53,058 nt of DNA from Planctomycetota bacterium (GTDB lineage Bacteria > Planctomycetota > Phycisphaerae > Phycisphaerales > SM1A02): contig JAFMML010000015.1 of NCBI GenBank assembly GCA_017859745.1, positions 1-53,058 of the forward strand, read 5' to 3'. Below, one piece after another: positions 1-8,811 of this stretch. The first letter of the stretch is position 1, and each line of letters begins with the position of its first letter. Below the pieces are notes generated by a model. It was not told the origin of the DNA. It saw only the letters and a program-made list of their open reading frames with translations, and did not search any database. A program made the translations under genes and the position numbers.

Positions 1-216
1 ATCAAACGCACTCTGCCACTCGCCAAGCGAATCGGTGAACGAACCGCCGTAGTTGTACACCCCAGCCTTGCTGGTCGCGGTGCCGGACAGCAGTTCCAAG
101 TCACCGTTGATGGTCAGGCTGACCTCGGGGGCGCCGGATCCACCTGCGAAGGCGGAGCCGGCAACGAGCGCCAAGGCACCCACACCGGCCATGAAACAAG
201 ATCGATCAACTCTCAT
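1..216 (-). CDS. Exported protein, N-terminal fragment (cut by window edge)
   Basis: Seventy-two codons read from ATG at 216 to the window edge; the rest of the gene lies to the left. The ATG follows a strong ribosome binding site (GGAGGGAATC). Residues 1-24 form a signal peptide: basic start, hydrophobic core, then GSAFA before the mature part. The mature start (GGSGAPEVSLTINGDLELL) is Gly/Thr/Asn-rich and resembles the secreted beta-sandwich proteins elsewhere in this window that carry PEP-CTERM-like tails, but any such tail would lie outside. Function unknown; export to the periplasm or cell surface is inferred from the signal peptide. Confidence 0.75.
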   Translation of the reverse strand, partial: MRVDRSCFMAGVGALALVAGSAFAGGSGAPEVSLTINGDLELLSGTATSKAGVYNYGGSFTDSLGEWQSAFD

Positions 217-446
217 GATTCCCTCCTCAATCCTGTGGTCGCACCTGTCGAGGTGTGACAACGAATCGGCCCCGCACAGCGGAACCGCCCTTTTCCACGT
301 GAAGAGTACCTCCTGACCGGACCGCGCCAAGCGTGGGAAGCAAACTTCGTGGAATGTTGAGGTCGGTTCCTAACGGTTGGGGGATTTGTCCGTGGCGACA
401 CGGCCGGAGGGCCCCTCAGGAGTCTCCATGAGGCATTGGACCCCGA

Positions 447-467
447 GGCAGGAAAGCGCTTCCTGCC
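447..467. repeat. Perfect 8-bp hairpin
   Basis: GGCAGGAA, a 5-nt loop (AGCGC), then TTCCTGCC. There is no T-run on either side, so it does not look like an ordinary intrinsic terminator. It lies about 230 bases upstream of the exported-protein gene starting at 216. Confidence 0.5.
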
Positions 468-573
468 GATCCACATCCCGGGACTGGTCCCGAATCCCAG
501 TTGGAGGAACCCCAATGACGTCGCAAATTGCTCAATATTCCCACCCGAACCCCACGCGATCGTGACTCCGCCC

Positions 574-601
574 GATGACCGATGGCCGATGACCGATGAC
601 T
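574..601. repeat. Tandem array, 4 x 7 bp
   Basis: Four consecutive 7-mers read CGATGAC, CGATGGC, CGATGAC, CGATGAC, in an intergenic stretch with no gene. The copies differ by one base only. Confidence 0.75.
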
Positions 602-844
602 TGGCCGGCGAAGGCGCCATCTCCCACGAGTCCGGCTGATCGAACCGCTGATCGAATCAGGGTTGGCCTGGGAAAGGCATCAGATTCCCGCCTCGAGGCG
701 CCGCTCTGATCCAAGGGACGCCCTTCGGAGTGCAAGCGGAACCGGTGCTCCGCGTCATGCCAGGCTCACCCGCGGCCTGCCTTCTTCCCTCCACCGAAGC
801 CACACCCCGCTTCGAGCGATGGCGGCAAAGGCGGCAAAAGCACA

Positions 845-871
845 ACCCGACCCGCGGGATGCGGGTCGGGT
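845..871 (-). terminator. Intrinsic terminator of the PEP-CTERM-like gene
   Basis: Perfect 11-bp stem (845-855 with 861-871) around a 5-nt loop. Read on the minus strand it is followed by TTGTGCTTTTG, a T-rich tract. It lies about 85 bases after the stop codon at 956. Confidence 0.75.
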
Positions 872-955
872 CGTTGGTTGCCTGATGCTGGCCGGTCGGT
901 GCCCGGAGCTGGGAGGTGACCGATCGGTCAGCGATATGTGTCAGTTGGGACGTAC

Positions 956-1687
956 TCAGCGGCGACGGCGTCGGCCAACCAGTCCGGCGATGCCGAGCAG
1001 AGCCACCGCGCCGGGTGCCGGCACCGCGACGAAGGAACCGGCGAGCGACACGGAGTCGCCAGCGGTCAGGCTGAACTCGTAGCGAATCGCCATGTCGAAG
1101 TTGATCGCGCCGTACGGCAGGCTCGGGATCGGGGTGCCGAAGCTCTCGGGGCCGATCAGCGAACTGCCGAAGGGACCAGCGTTGACATTGGCACCAGTCA
1201 GCATCCCAGCGGCCGTCGATCCATCCGCCCGAGCCTGGTAGGCGCTGCCGCCGTCGATCGCCGAGAAGTTCGCACCATCACCGTTGACGTCCGTCAGCGA
1301 ACCGCTGACCGAGCCACCGATCAGGGAACTCGACATCGACATGCCGATCGGCAGCACGAACTCGAGCGTCACGTTCTGCGTGCTGCTGCTGATGTTCGTG
1401 TAGACGATGTTCGCAATGATGAACGGGTCCGGATTGACCAGCATGTCCCAGGACATCTGGTGACCGGAATCGGCGACGTTCGCGGAGGCCGAACCGAAGA
1501 ACCCGAAGGTGCCGTTGGGATTGCCCCAAGCCTGCTGGGTGCTCGGGTCGTACTGATAGAGATCCCCATCGACGTAAAGATTGATCTGAACGTCGGGGAG
1601 CACCGTCGTGTCGGCGTTCGCCGCCGAAGAGGCGACGCCTGCAATCAGCAGGGCAGCGCACGAGAAGCGGGTCGAGTTGGCAACCAT
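956..1687 (-). CDS. Exported protein with PEP-CTERM-like sorting tail
   Basis: 243 aa. Residues 1-25 are a signal peptide ending in SSAANA. The mature region is Ser/Gly/Thr/Asn-rich, probably an all-beta extracellular domain, with no catalytic family recognised. The C-terminus is VPAPGAVALLGIAGLVG followed by five Arg. This is the tripartite tail (Pro-containing motif, transmembrane helix, basic cluster) of PEP-CTERM-type proteins, with PAP in place of PEP, and implies processing by an exosortase-like enzyme that is not in this window. The ATG at 1687 follows GGAGGAGG, a strong ribosome binding site. It has its own promoter (1790-1817) and terminator (845-871), so it is monocistronic. Confidence 0.85.
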   Translation of the reverse strand: MVANSTRFSCAALLIAGVASSAANADTTVLPDVQINLYVDGDLYQYDPSTQQAWGNPNGTFGFFGSASANVADSGHQMSWDMLVNPDPFIIANIVYTNISSSTQNVTLEFVLPIGMSMSSSLIGGSVSGSLTDVNGDGANFSAIDGGSAYQARADGSTAAGMLTGANVNAGPFGSSLIGPESFGTPIPSLPYGAINFDMAIRYEFSLTAGDSVSLAGSFVAVPAPGAVALLGIAGLVGRRRRR

Positions 1688-1789
1688 TTCCCTTTTCCTC
1701 CTCCACTGAGCTCGCGGTCTCCCAAAACCGATCGAGCCAGAGGTCTAGATGTAGGCAGCGGAGCTGAGTCTCCGCCTTTCTCCGAACGG

Positions 1790-1817
1790 AATGTACCACC
1801 GCTCACTCACCCGACAA
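1790..1817 (-). promoter_or_regulatory. Probable sigma70-type promoter of the PEP-CTERM-like gene
   Basis: On the minus strand: TTGTCG (1817-1812), a 16-bp spacer and TACATT (1795-1790), leaving a leader of roughly 100 nt. The leader contains a small GCGGAG/CTCCGC hairpin. Confidence 0.45.
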
Positions 1818-1843
1818 GTCGATTGTGCGGATTCTGCGGCAAA

Positions 1844-1862
1844 CACCCGCCGAGATCGGGTG
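1844..1862 (-). terminator. Possible weak terminator after dus
   Basis: On the minus strand CACCCG, a 7-nt loop and CGGGTG are followed by TTTG. It sits about 20 bases past the dus stop codon at 1883. The stem is short, so this is only a candidate. Confidence 0.4.
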
Positions 1863-1882
1863 ATCTCCCCCCGACCGATCGA

Positions 1883-2947
1883 TCAACTCGTATTCCCCAG
1901 AACCTCCAGCATTCCCAGATTTCGGCCCGATCTGGGATGGGGCATCTCGACGATCGATGAAAACTCAGGCCTGGACCATTGGTAAATAGCAGTCCGGACC
2001 GCGTCCAAATCCGACGCCGTCCGAATCGCCTCCTTCAGTGGCTTCACATGCCCCATGGTCTTCCCGTACCAGGATATTCGCTGACGAATGCACCTGAGGG
2101 CCCGAATCGGCCCGAGATACGCGGCAGCCAGTTCCACGTGACGCCCCGCCACCTCGATCTTGTCGAGCAGCGAAAGCGGCGTGACCTCACGGCCCATCAG
2201 GCGTTCGTGGGCCTGCCGAAAGATCCAGGGGGTCCGCAACGCCCCCCGCCCGATCATCACACCCCGGCATCCGCTGACCCGCATGAGTTCCGGGACGTGA
2301 TCGGCTTCGGTGACATCGCCATTTCCGATGACGGGGATCGAATCGACGGCCGCCACGACCTCCCCAATCCGGTCCCATCGGGCGACGCCCTTGAATCGCT
2401 GTTCTGTGGTCCGAGCGTGGACCGTGACCGCCGCGACCCCGGCACGCTCGAGGTCCCGGGCCAGGCCCGGCGCAACGATGCAGGATTCGTCCCATCCCAG
2501 ACGGAGTTTGGCGGTCACCGGGACTCTGCCTCTCGAGTGCCGCTCGACCGCATCGACGATTCGCTCGACCAACCGGACGGTCGAGCAGGGGTCGCGGAGC
2601 AGCAGCGAACCGCCGTTCTTCTTGGCCACCTTGTCGACGGGACAGCCCATGTTGATGTCGATCAGGCGGGCGCCGTGATCGATCGCCCAGCAGGCGGCCT
2701 CCGGCAGCGGGTCGTCCCCATTGCCGTAGAGCTGCATCGCCAAGGGCTGATCGAGGCCGTTGGTCGCCGCCAGTTCGAGGGCGGTGGGGGATCCTCGCAG
2801 GAGCGAATGGGCGTTGAGCAGATCGGTGCAGGCCAGGCCGACCCCACCCAGTTCCCGACACAGGATTCGGAACGCGAGATCGCAATGGCCCGCCATAGGG
2901 GCCAGCAGCAGCGGAGTCTCGAGTTGTACGGTTCCGATTCGAAGCAT
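1883..2947 (-). CDS. dus: tRNA-dihydrouridine synthase
   Basis: 354 aa, a normal length for the Dus family, which uses FMN and NADPH to reduce specific uridines in tRNA D-loops. Motifs seen: N-terminal APMAG (about 16-20), catalytic Cys102 in [13 protein letters not shown]-contacting KLRLGW, VHART and IGNGDV, and a C-terminal helical domain (RQRISWYGK). The sub-family (DusA/B/C) cannot be fixed by eye; the DINMGCPV form is DusB-like. The start was set at ATG 2947. The frame stays open to 3208, but that would run into eboF and the extra residues look like out-of-frame Arg-rich sequence. It lies 82 bases after the eboF stop, so it may be the last gene of that transcript. Confidence 0.93.
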   Translation of the reverse strand: MLRIGTVQLETPLLLAPMAGHCDLAFRILCRELGGVGLACTDLLNAHSLLRGSPTALELAATNGLDQPLAMQLYGNGDDPLPEAACWAIDHGARLIDINMGCPVDKVAKKNGGSLLLRDPCSTVRLVERIVDAVERHSRGRVPVTAKLRLGWDESCIVAPGLARDLERAGVAAVTVHARTTEQRFKGVARWDRIGEVVAAVDSIPVIGNGDVTEADHVPELMRVSGCRGVMIGRGALRTPWIFRQAHERLMGREVTPLSLLDKIEVAGRHVELAAAYLGPIRALRCIRQRISWYGKTMGHVKPLKEAIRTASDLDAVRTAIYQWSRPEFSSIVEMPHPRSGRNLGMLEVLGNTS

Positions 2948-3029
2948 GCGAGGTGGCGTCCGACCGGGCGGATTCTCTCCCGCCAGCACCTCTGGTTCAA
3001 CGATCGGGGTCGGGATTGCGGAGTTGCGA

Positions 3030-4448
3030 TCAACCGACCGGCGGCGCCTCGAACGAATCGCCGAAGATCGCCCGCAGCAACAGCGACCGTATCTCCGTGG
3101 CCCTGATCGAGTCCGGCACCCCGCTCGGGAGCGGGCCGAAGGCCAGCGGCCGATGCTCGGACGGCAGATCGTTCCGCCCGTGCGAACCGCCCACCATCGA
3201 ACCGTCAAGCGGTACGACGTCCATCACCATGCGCTGACCGAGGGCCTTGCGAAGGAGCTTGGAGGCGACGACCGCCCGTGGATGCCGAATCGCCGGATCG
3301 ATGAAGAGTTCGCAGGGATCGAATCCGGTCTTGCGGAAGATCTCGACACAGCGGGCGTAGTCGGGCGCCCGGGCGTCGTCGAGCCAGTGTCCCCACTCGA
3401 ACCACCGGTCCGACTCGGCGATCGCCACAAGATCGCCACTTCGAGCGTGTGCCAACCCCGACTCGCGAAGACTTTCGCCGGCAAGAACCTGCTCGACGCC
3501 GTCGAGCGATTGGATCCGGGCCGCCAACTCGTCGGCGTCCGCCCGGCCGCTCGGATCGAGATAGACGTGCGCGATCTGGTGGTCGACGACCGCAAAGGCC
3601 TCGCTTGCGAAGGGGTCCAAGACCTCACGCCCCTGCTCTTCACGAACCTGCAGCCATCCACCTCGACGCAGTTCGCGGTTGATCGCGACCGGCCGTGAGA
3701 CCGGAACGATCCCGTACTCCGAGACGACGATCGGACGAACGCCCTCCTCCTCGAGATACGAGATCAAGTCGCCGGCGACCTCGTCGATCTCCGCAAGCGT
3801 CCCATCGATGCGAGAGTCGTCCGGCCCGAACCGCTGCAGGTCGTAGTCCAGATGCGGCAGATAGACCAGCGAGATCGTCGGTCGATGCTCCCGCCAGATC
3901 GTCTTCGTCGCCTCGGCGATCCATCGCGTCGAGGCGATCCCGGCTCGCGGCCCCCAGAAGTCGAACAGCGGAAAGCGACCCAGCGAGTCCTGCAGTCGAT
4001 CGCGAAGATCCGCGGGCTTCGTCCAGCAGTCGGGAATCTTGCGCCCGTCGGCGGCGTAGATCGGCCGCGGCGTCAACGAGATCTCCTGCGTGCCGCCCAT
4101 CGCGTACCAGAAGCAGACGTTCGCACAGGTGATCGACGGGTCGATGCGGCGGGCGGTCTCCCAGACCTTCTCGCCCGCCACGAGACGATTGGACTGTCGC
4201 CACATCTGCACTTCGCCGAGGGTCCGGTCGAACCAACCGTTGGCGACGGCGCCGTGGTCTGCCGGACCGAGACCCGTCACCATCGAGGACTGCACCGTGC
4301 AGGTCACCGCCGGCAGCGGGGGACGGATCTCGCGCGGCGCTCCATGCCGGGCTGCGAAGGCCGAGAGGCGAGGCGTCCGCTCGCCCAGGAGACCGCGGCT
4401 GAGACCGACGAGATCGAGAAGCGCAACCGGCTGCGGCGTGGCGGGCAT
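3030..4448 (-). CDS. eboF: EboF-type alkaline phosphatase/nucleotide pyrophosphatase family protein
   Basis: 472 aa of the type I phosphodiesterase/alkaline phosphatase superfamily. Seen: N-terminal [12 protein letters not shown] with the first metal-binding Asp, a [13 protein letters not shown] segment, [21 protein letters not shown] with the Thr nucleophile position, and [16 protein letters not shown]. In nucleotide pyrophosphatases the last motif is usually DxxGHxxGP; here the His is replaced, which to my memory also holds for other EboF proteins. Its assignment rests mainly on neighbours: eboC and eboE lie directly upstream. The cluster is linked to moving metabolites across the inner membrane (scytonemin precursor in cyanobacteria); the substrate here is unknown. 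Confidence 0.85.
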   Translation of the reverse strand: MPATPQPVALLDLVGLSRGLLGERTPRLSAFAARHGAPREIRPPLPAVTCTVQSSMVTGLGPADHGAVANGWFDRTLGEVQMWRQSNRLVAGEKVWETARRIDPSITCANVCFWYAMGGTQEISLTPRPIYAADGRKIPDCWTKPADLRDRLQDSLGRFPLFDFWGPRAGIASTRWIAEATKTIWREHRPTISLVYLPHLDYDLQRFGPDDSRIDGTLAEIDEVAGDLISYLEEEGVRPIVVSEYGIVPVSRPVAINRELRRGGWLQVREEQGREVLDPFASEAFAVVDHQIAHVYLDPSGRADADELAARIQSLDGVEQVLAGESLRESGLAHARSGDLVAIAESDRWFEWGHWLDDARAPDYARCVEIFRKTGFDPCELFIDPAIRHPRAVVASKLLRKALGQRMVMDVVPLDGSMVGGSHGRNDLPSEHRPLAFGPLPSGVPDSIRATEIRSLLLRAIFGDSFEAPPVG

Positions 4449-4490
4449 GCCGCCATTGTGACCACAGTCGCGGCGTCCGGCACGCGTGGC

Positions 4491-5630
4491 TCAACTTCCG
4501 GCGAAGCGTCTCGCGAGCATCCAACCGGCCCCGTAGAGCAGCACGCAGATCGCCAAGGGAAGCGGCCCGAGCGGCGCCAGCATCACCGCGTCGATCAGGC
4601 AGAGGCTCCCGAGCCAACGGCCCACCAGGCGGGGAACAGGCGTTCGACCGGACCACTTCGCGACGACGAACACCCAACCCCCGAAGGCCGCAACCGTCGC
4701 CGCATCGCGCAGACCCTGCTCTTCGACGGACACTCCAAGGCCGAGCGTCGGCAGCAACGCGCCGAACCCAAGTGCCGGCAACAGGCAGGGCACCCCACTG
4801 GCGACGACCCACCATGGCCCGCGTCCGAGTTCGGACGCGGTCCGGATGCGACTTGCCGGCATCGACACCGCCCGCCCGCACTCCGGGCAGCGGGCCGCGT
4901 CCTCGAGAAGTTCCTGTCCGCATGCGGGACAGGCCCGGCGAACGGCGGCGACCTCCCCTCGGGCCACGACGCTGACCGCGAACACGAACACCGCGACCAC
5001 GCCGGCCGGGACCAGCACCACCGCCAAGTCGAGCCCTTCCCTTGGAATCCACGCCGCCGTGGGCCCCGACTCCGCGTTCGGCATCGTGGCCGCCGCGGCC
5101 AGCACGATGGCAAGACCTCGGCAGAGCGCTGGAAGCCCCACCGCCCACGACACCCGCGTGTGCAGGAGGTCGTAGGCGACGATCAAGGCCGTCAGCGTCG
5201 CCGTCAACGTCAGCACCGCCGGATCGATGAACGCGGGCCCCGACCCGCTTCCCCCCAAGAGCCACAGACTGCCCATCCAGACCAGGACGGCGACGAGCAC
5301 CGCGGATCCGACGCGGATTCGTCCCGACGGAAGGGGGCGGTCGGGACGCTCCCGGCGATCGACGGCGAGATCGAACACGTCGTTCAGAATCAACCCGAAC
5401 ACGTAGAGGCCGCAGATCCCAACGACGACCCTCGCGAACAGCCCGAGGTCTGCGACCTCGAGACGAGGATCGGAGGCATCCGAAGCCCACGACGCTCCGG
5501 GGAGGTTCGGCACACGCCCCTGCGCCATCGTCCCGAGCCATGCCCCCAGCACCGCGTTGCTCGCGATCGTGGGCAGGTTCGGCGGCCGAACGAGTTCAAG
5601 CCAGGCGCGTGCTCGGGATGATCCGGCCAT
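4491..5630 (-). CDS. eboC: EboC, UbiA-like membrane prenyltransferase with an inserted zinc ribbon
   Basis: 379 aa, polytopic (about 8-9 hydrophobic helices). The UbiA signature is present: N83-D84-V-F-D87 with D91, then RPDRPLPSG, and the AYDLLHTR segment near 152-159. In the cytoplasmic loop after the helix ending FAVSVVARGEV (about 212-226) lie two CxxC pairs, C234/C237 and C248/C251 (CPACG and CPECG), a classic rubredoxin-type zinc ribbon not expected in this family. The start at ATG 5630 was chosen because the protein then begins like other UbiA proteins (LELVRPPNLP) and a -10-like TACCCT lies 7 nt upstream; the frame is open to 5723. It lies between eboE and eboF. Prenyl donor and acceptor are unknown. 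Confidence 0.87.
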   Translation of the reverse strand: MAGSSRARAWLELVRPPNLPTIASNAVLGAWLGTMAQGRVPNLPGASWASDASDPRLEVADLGLFARVVVGICGLYVFGLILNDVFDLAVDRRERPDRPLPSGRIRVGSAVLVAVLVWMGSLWLLGGSGSGPAFIDPAVLTLTATLTALIVAYDLLHTRVSWAVGLPALCRGLAIVLAAAATMPNAESGPTAAWIPREGLDLAVVLVPAGVVAVFVFAVSVVARGEVAAVRRACPACGQELLEDAARCPECGRAVSMPASRIRTASELGRGPWWVVASGVPCLLPALGFGALLPTLGLGVSVEEQGLRDAATVAAFGGWVFVVAKWSGRTPVPRLVGRWLGSLCLIDAVMLAPLGPLPLAICVLLYGAGWMLARRFAGS

Positions 5631-5756
5631 CGAGCGCAGGGTAGCGGGCGTCGGAGGCCTTCCCGATGGAACCAGCGCCCCTTCCGAGGCGATGGAACTC
5701 GAGTCCGGACAGGATCGGGCCATGACCCGACCCGGTGCCGCGTTCGAAACGACGGT

Positions 5757-6914
5757 CTACTCGGCGACCGCGTCGAGCACACCCCGTACGAATCGGAGTT
5801 CGTCCGCGATGCCCTCTTCGAGGGACCCCGGTCGCATGGCTGCGGGGAGCGCCGACCACGCGTAGGTCTCGACCTCGAGGAAGTCGCAGCCGTCCTCGGG
5901 CCCGATCGCATCGAGACAGGCGGCGATGTCGTCGCGGGTGGTGCCGACGCCGCCGAGTCGCTCGGCGAATACCGGCACGTGGAAGTGGATTCGCCAGAGG
6001 CCCTCCGGCGCGGACTCGAGTGCGGCTGGCAGGTCCTCGAAGAAGCGGACGGTTCCATCGCCGGAGAGCACCGCGGTCTGATGCAGCCAGCGAGGCTCCT
6101 CGAAGGGTCGCAGCGAACGAAAGTCGCCTCCGACGCCGTCGAAGGCGACGGCGTTGGAGATCTGCACCCTGCCGATCAGGACGCCGGCGTCGCGATAGGC
6201 GTCGATCGACTCCGCCTGCTCCTCGAACAGCACCGAGGCGTGGCAGACGTCGTGACAGGCGCGAAGGTGCGGCCGCGCCGCCTCTCCACCGGCCTCGTCG
6301 ATCGCCTCCGCGAGGAACGAAGCGGTCTCGTCGGCCCGCTCGAGTCGGCATCCCGGCTCCGGCTCGACGTCGATGTGGATCAGGACGCCGGTGCGGTCGT
6401 GGATCTCCCGAAGCGCCGGAACCAGGGAGGCCAGACCCTTGCGGGCCTCCTGCATCGCCGCTTCATCCGCGAACGTGGTGCGCCATCCGATGGGAAGCGT
6501 GGTCACGCCCGCGGACGACGTGCCCGCGGGCACCAGTCGCGGCAGCAGGTTCGCGAGTCGGCGAGTGAACTCCACTCGCTGCGGGTCCGCCCAGTGGGGC
6601 TCGTACACGGCATGCTTGACGATGCGGCCGTGGAAGTCGCCGAACGGAAAGCCGTTCAGCCCCGCGACCAGGAGACCTCGCTCGGCGAGACGATCGCGAA
6701 TCCCCTCGGCCAGGCCTTCGGGTTCGAGGCTCGCCGCGGCTTCGGAGGAGAGCCACAGCCCGATCGCGAGCGGAGCGTCGCCGGCGAGTCGACGTCTCAC
6801 CTCCGGAGCGGTCTCGAGGATCGCCCGCAACGAACGGTCGAGGCCCGGCCCGGGATGCACGTTGGTGCAGTAGCCCAGAGGCGGAGTCGAATTGAAGCGC
6901 GGGCTCGACGTCAA
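5757..6914 (-). CDS. eboE: EboE, xylose-isomerase-like TIM-barrel protein of the ebo cluster
   Basis: 385 aa. The N-terminus LGYCTNVHPG is diagnostic of EboE (metabolite traffic protein), followed by GLNGFPFGDFHG and KHAVYEPHWADP, also typical. Metal-site-like residues of the sugar isomerase/endonuclease IV barrel are visible: HIDVEPEPG, LRACHDVCHASVLFEE, RVQISNA, HFHVPVF and FLEVETYAW. Catalytic activity has not been shown for the family. Translation appears to begin at TTG 6914, five bases after GGAG. An ATG further upstream is not available without overlapping the preceding gene, whose stop is at 6933. It is first of the three ebo genes. Confidence 0.9.
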   Translation of the reverse strand: MTSSPRFNSTPPLGYCTNVHPGPGLDRSLRAILETAPEVRRRLAGDAPLAIGLWLSSEAAASLEPEGLAEGIRDRLAERGLLVAGLNGFPFGDFHGRIVKHAVYEPHWADPQRVEFTRRLANLLPRLVPAGTSSAGVTTLPIGWRTTFADEAAMQEARKGLASLVPALREIHDRTGVLIHIDVEPEPGCRLERADETASFLAEAIDEAGGEAARPHLRACHDVCHASVLFEEQAESIDAYRDAGVLIGRVQISNAVAFDGVGGDFRSLRPFEEPRWLHQTAVLSGDGTVRFFEDLPAALESAPEGLWRIHFHVPVFAERLGGVGTTRDDIAACLDAIGPEDGCDFLEVETYAWSALPAAMRPGSLEEGIADELRFVRGVLDAVAE

Positions 6915-6932
6915 CGATGCTCCATCCGTGGT

Positions 6933-7505
6933 TCAGCGACCCTTGGGACCCTGCGACGAAGGCGAATCTGCCGCTGGAGACTTCGGGGACACCTGCATCG
7001 GCGCGATGTTCGCGTGATGCACCCACTGCCAGCCGTCGCGGGTCATCAGCCACACGCTCGAACGTGCGGCCTTCCTCTCGATGCGCTGCGAGGCGATCGT
7101 CTCGGCGACCTCGACGAAGTAGCAGACCACGATCGCCGCCCCCTGCCGGGTGACCGTGAAGTCGCTCAGGGTGTAGGGGCCGAGTTCGAGCTTGGAGATC
7201 AGCGACAACTCCTCGCTGCGGTCGCGGGCGCCGTCGGCATGCACCGACTGGAAGCCGGGCGCGATCAGCGCGGCGACGCGATCCATGTCGGAGGTCGCCA
7301 TCGCCTGCCACATCTCGCGCTCGAGACGCTCGCCGAGGACCTGATCCTCAGCCGAAGTCGAAACCGAAGAAGATGGAGACGCGACGGCCTCGGCGGACGC
7401 CGTCGGGCGGAGTCCGGCGGCGACAGCCGCCACCCCGGCGACGAGGACGAGGGAGAGACCGAGGCTTCCGAACGAGATCGAGGGGGAGGTCGTGATGCGG
7501 GACAT
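6933..7505 (-). CDS. Membrane-anchored or exported NTF2-like (SnoaL/DUF4440-type) protein
   Basis: 190 aa. Residues about 12-33 (FGSLGLSLVLVAGVAAVAAG) are a signal peptide or single anchor. A Ser/Ala-rich linker follows, then an alpha+beta fold with the NTF2-like pattern: a helix (LEREMWQAMATSDMDRVAAL), IAPGFQSVHADG, a strand pair and WLMTRDGWQWVHHANIAP at the end. NTF2-like domains bind small ligands or act as isomerases; nothing fixes a role here. The start at ATG 7505 has AGGAG 8 nt upstream. Only 18 bases separate it from eboE, so it may be co-transcribed with the ebo genes, although it is not a known ebo component. Confidence 0.8.
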   Translation of the reverse strand: MSRITTSPSISFGSLGLSLVLVAGVAAVAAGLRPTASAEAVASPSSSVSTSAEDQVLGERLEREMWQAMATSDMDRVAALIAPGFQSVHADGARDRSEELSLISKLELGPYTLSDFTVTRQGAAIVVCYFVEVAETIASQRIERKAARSSVWLMTRDGWQWVHHANIAPMQVSPKSPAADSPSSQGPKGR

Positions 7506-7683
7506 GGTCGATGCTCCTGCTGCGGACGATCGTGGCATGCTCGGGATGCCGCACGACGCGGGCGGCCCAGCGAGTTCGCACGCTACGGCGATGCGATGCT
7601 ACCCACGACGGGACTCCGCCTCGAACCGCGGTTTCGCCGATGCCCGACGGCGCCCCTCGGCAACACGGCCCGAACGCGCCGCG

Positions 7684-8811
7684 TCAGCCGTGCTTCGACG
7701 CGAACCCGCCCATGAACGACGCGAGTCGCTCGCAGCCCGCGACCGGGAAGGCGTTGTAGATGGAGGCCCGGACGCCACCGGCATCTCGATGCCCCTTCAG
7801 TCCGTCCATGCCCTCGGCCGTCGCCTCTGCGACGAACGCCTTCTCGAGATCCTCGCTGGGCAGTCGGAAGGTGACGTTCATGCGGGAGCGGCACTCGGGT
7901 CGGCTGACGCCGCGATAGAAGCCGCCGGACCCGTCGATGGCGTCGTACAGAACCTTCGCCTTGGATTCGTTGCGGGCCTCGATCGCCTCGAGTCCGCCCT
8001 CGGCGAGGATCCACTTGAAGACGAGACCCATCATGTAGATGCCGAACGTCGGCGGCGTGTTGAGCCGCGATCCGCCCTTGGCGTGCTTGGCGTAGTCGAG
8101 CATCGAGATCGGCGTTCGCACGGCGCGCCCCATGAACTCGCGATGGACGATCACGAGCGCCACGCCGGAGGGGCCGAGGTTCTTCTGGGCACCGGCATAG
8201 ATCAACGCGTGCTTCGCGACGTCGATCGGACGCGCGAACATCTCGCTGCTCGCGTCGCAGATCAGCGGGGCATCGGTCGCCGGCGGCGCGTCGAAGCGGG
8301 TCCCGAAGATCGTGTTGTTCGAGCAGTAGTGCAGATAGGCGGCGTTCTCGGAGAGCGAAAGCTCTTCACGGGTCGGGACGTGGTCGTAGCCGCAGGCCGA
8401 TCCCTCGAACGCGACGTTGACCTTGCCGAACGCCTTCGCCTCCTTGATCGCCTTGCTGGTCCAGACTCCGGTGTCGGGGTAGTCGGCGACTCCGTCCTCG
8501 GGAAGGAAGTTCATCGGGATCATCCCGAACTGCAGCGTCGCTCCACCCTGCAGGAAGAGCACCTCGTAGTCGTCGGAGATCCCGCCGACCGCCCGACAGT
8601 CGGCGACCGCCTCCTCGAGAATCGCGTCGAAGACCGGCCCACGGTGGCTGTGCTCGCAGATGCCGATGCCGCTGCCGCGGACGTTCCAGAGATCCTGCTG
8701 CGCCTGTCGAACCACCGGCTCGGGCAGGCACGCCGGCCCCGCGGAGAAGTTGAAGGTGCGGCCGGCGGACACGGCGTCGTCGGAGGACATGTCGGTCGAG
8801 AGGGTGGTCAT
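7684..8811 (-). CDS. serC: Phosphoserine aminotransferase
   Basis: 375 aa, the normal length for SerC, which uses PLP to convert 3-phosphohydroxypyruvate and glutamate to phosphoserine. Seen: NFSAGPACLP at the N-terminus, EHSHRGPVF, LQGGATLQF, YCSNNTIFG, CDASSEMF, the PLP Lys210 in YAGAQKNLGPSG, and C-terminal GHRDAGGVRASIYNAF. Its ATG overlaps the stop of serA by four bases (ATGA at 8811-8808), indicating translational coupling. Confidence 0.97.
   Translation of the reverse strand: MTTLSTDMSSDDAVSAGRTFNFSAGPACLPEPVVRQAQQDLWNVRGSGIGICEHSHRGPVFDAILEEAVADCRAVGGISDDYEVLFLQGGATLQFGMIPMNFLPEDGVADYPDTGVWTSKAIKEAKAFGKVNVAFEGSACGYDHVPTREELSLSENAAYLHYCSNNTIFGTRFDAPPATDAPLICDASSEMFARPIDVAKHALIYAGAQKNLGPSGVALVIVHREFMGRAVRTPISMLDYAKHAKGGSRLNTPPTFGIYMMGLVFKWILAEGGLEAIEARNESKAKVLYDAIDGSGGFYRGVSRPECRSRMNVTFRLPSEDLEKAFVAEATAEGMDGLKGHRDAGGVRASIYNAFPVAGCERLASFMGGFASKHG

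Larger units (their letters stand above)
217..955. other. Intergenic region without a supported gene
   Basis: About 740 bases between two minus-strand genes for exported proteins. No frame gives a credible protein; the open frames here are high-Arg/Pro readings typical of random GC-rich DNA. It holds a hairpin at 447-467, a 4 x 7 bp tandem array at 574-601 and the terminator of the following gene at 845-871. The part nearest 216 should contain the promoter and leader of the truncated gene. Confidence 0.6.

Noticed and set aside
2948-3208. N-terminal extension of dus
   Set aside because: It would overlap eboF, and the extra residues are Arg/Ser-rich and unrelated to Dus; ATG 2947 gives the family N-terminus.
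3852-5621. Plus-strand open frame of 589 codons across eboF and eboC
   Set aside because: It is antisense to two genes with clear family motifs, is Arg/His/Gln-rich with no domain, and is explained by the GC-rich third codon positions of the opposite strand.
5979-7715. Plus-strand open frame of 578 codons opposite eboE and the NTF2-like gene
   Set aside because: Antisense shadow without recognisable domain; EboE motifs on the minus strand are unambiguous.
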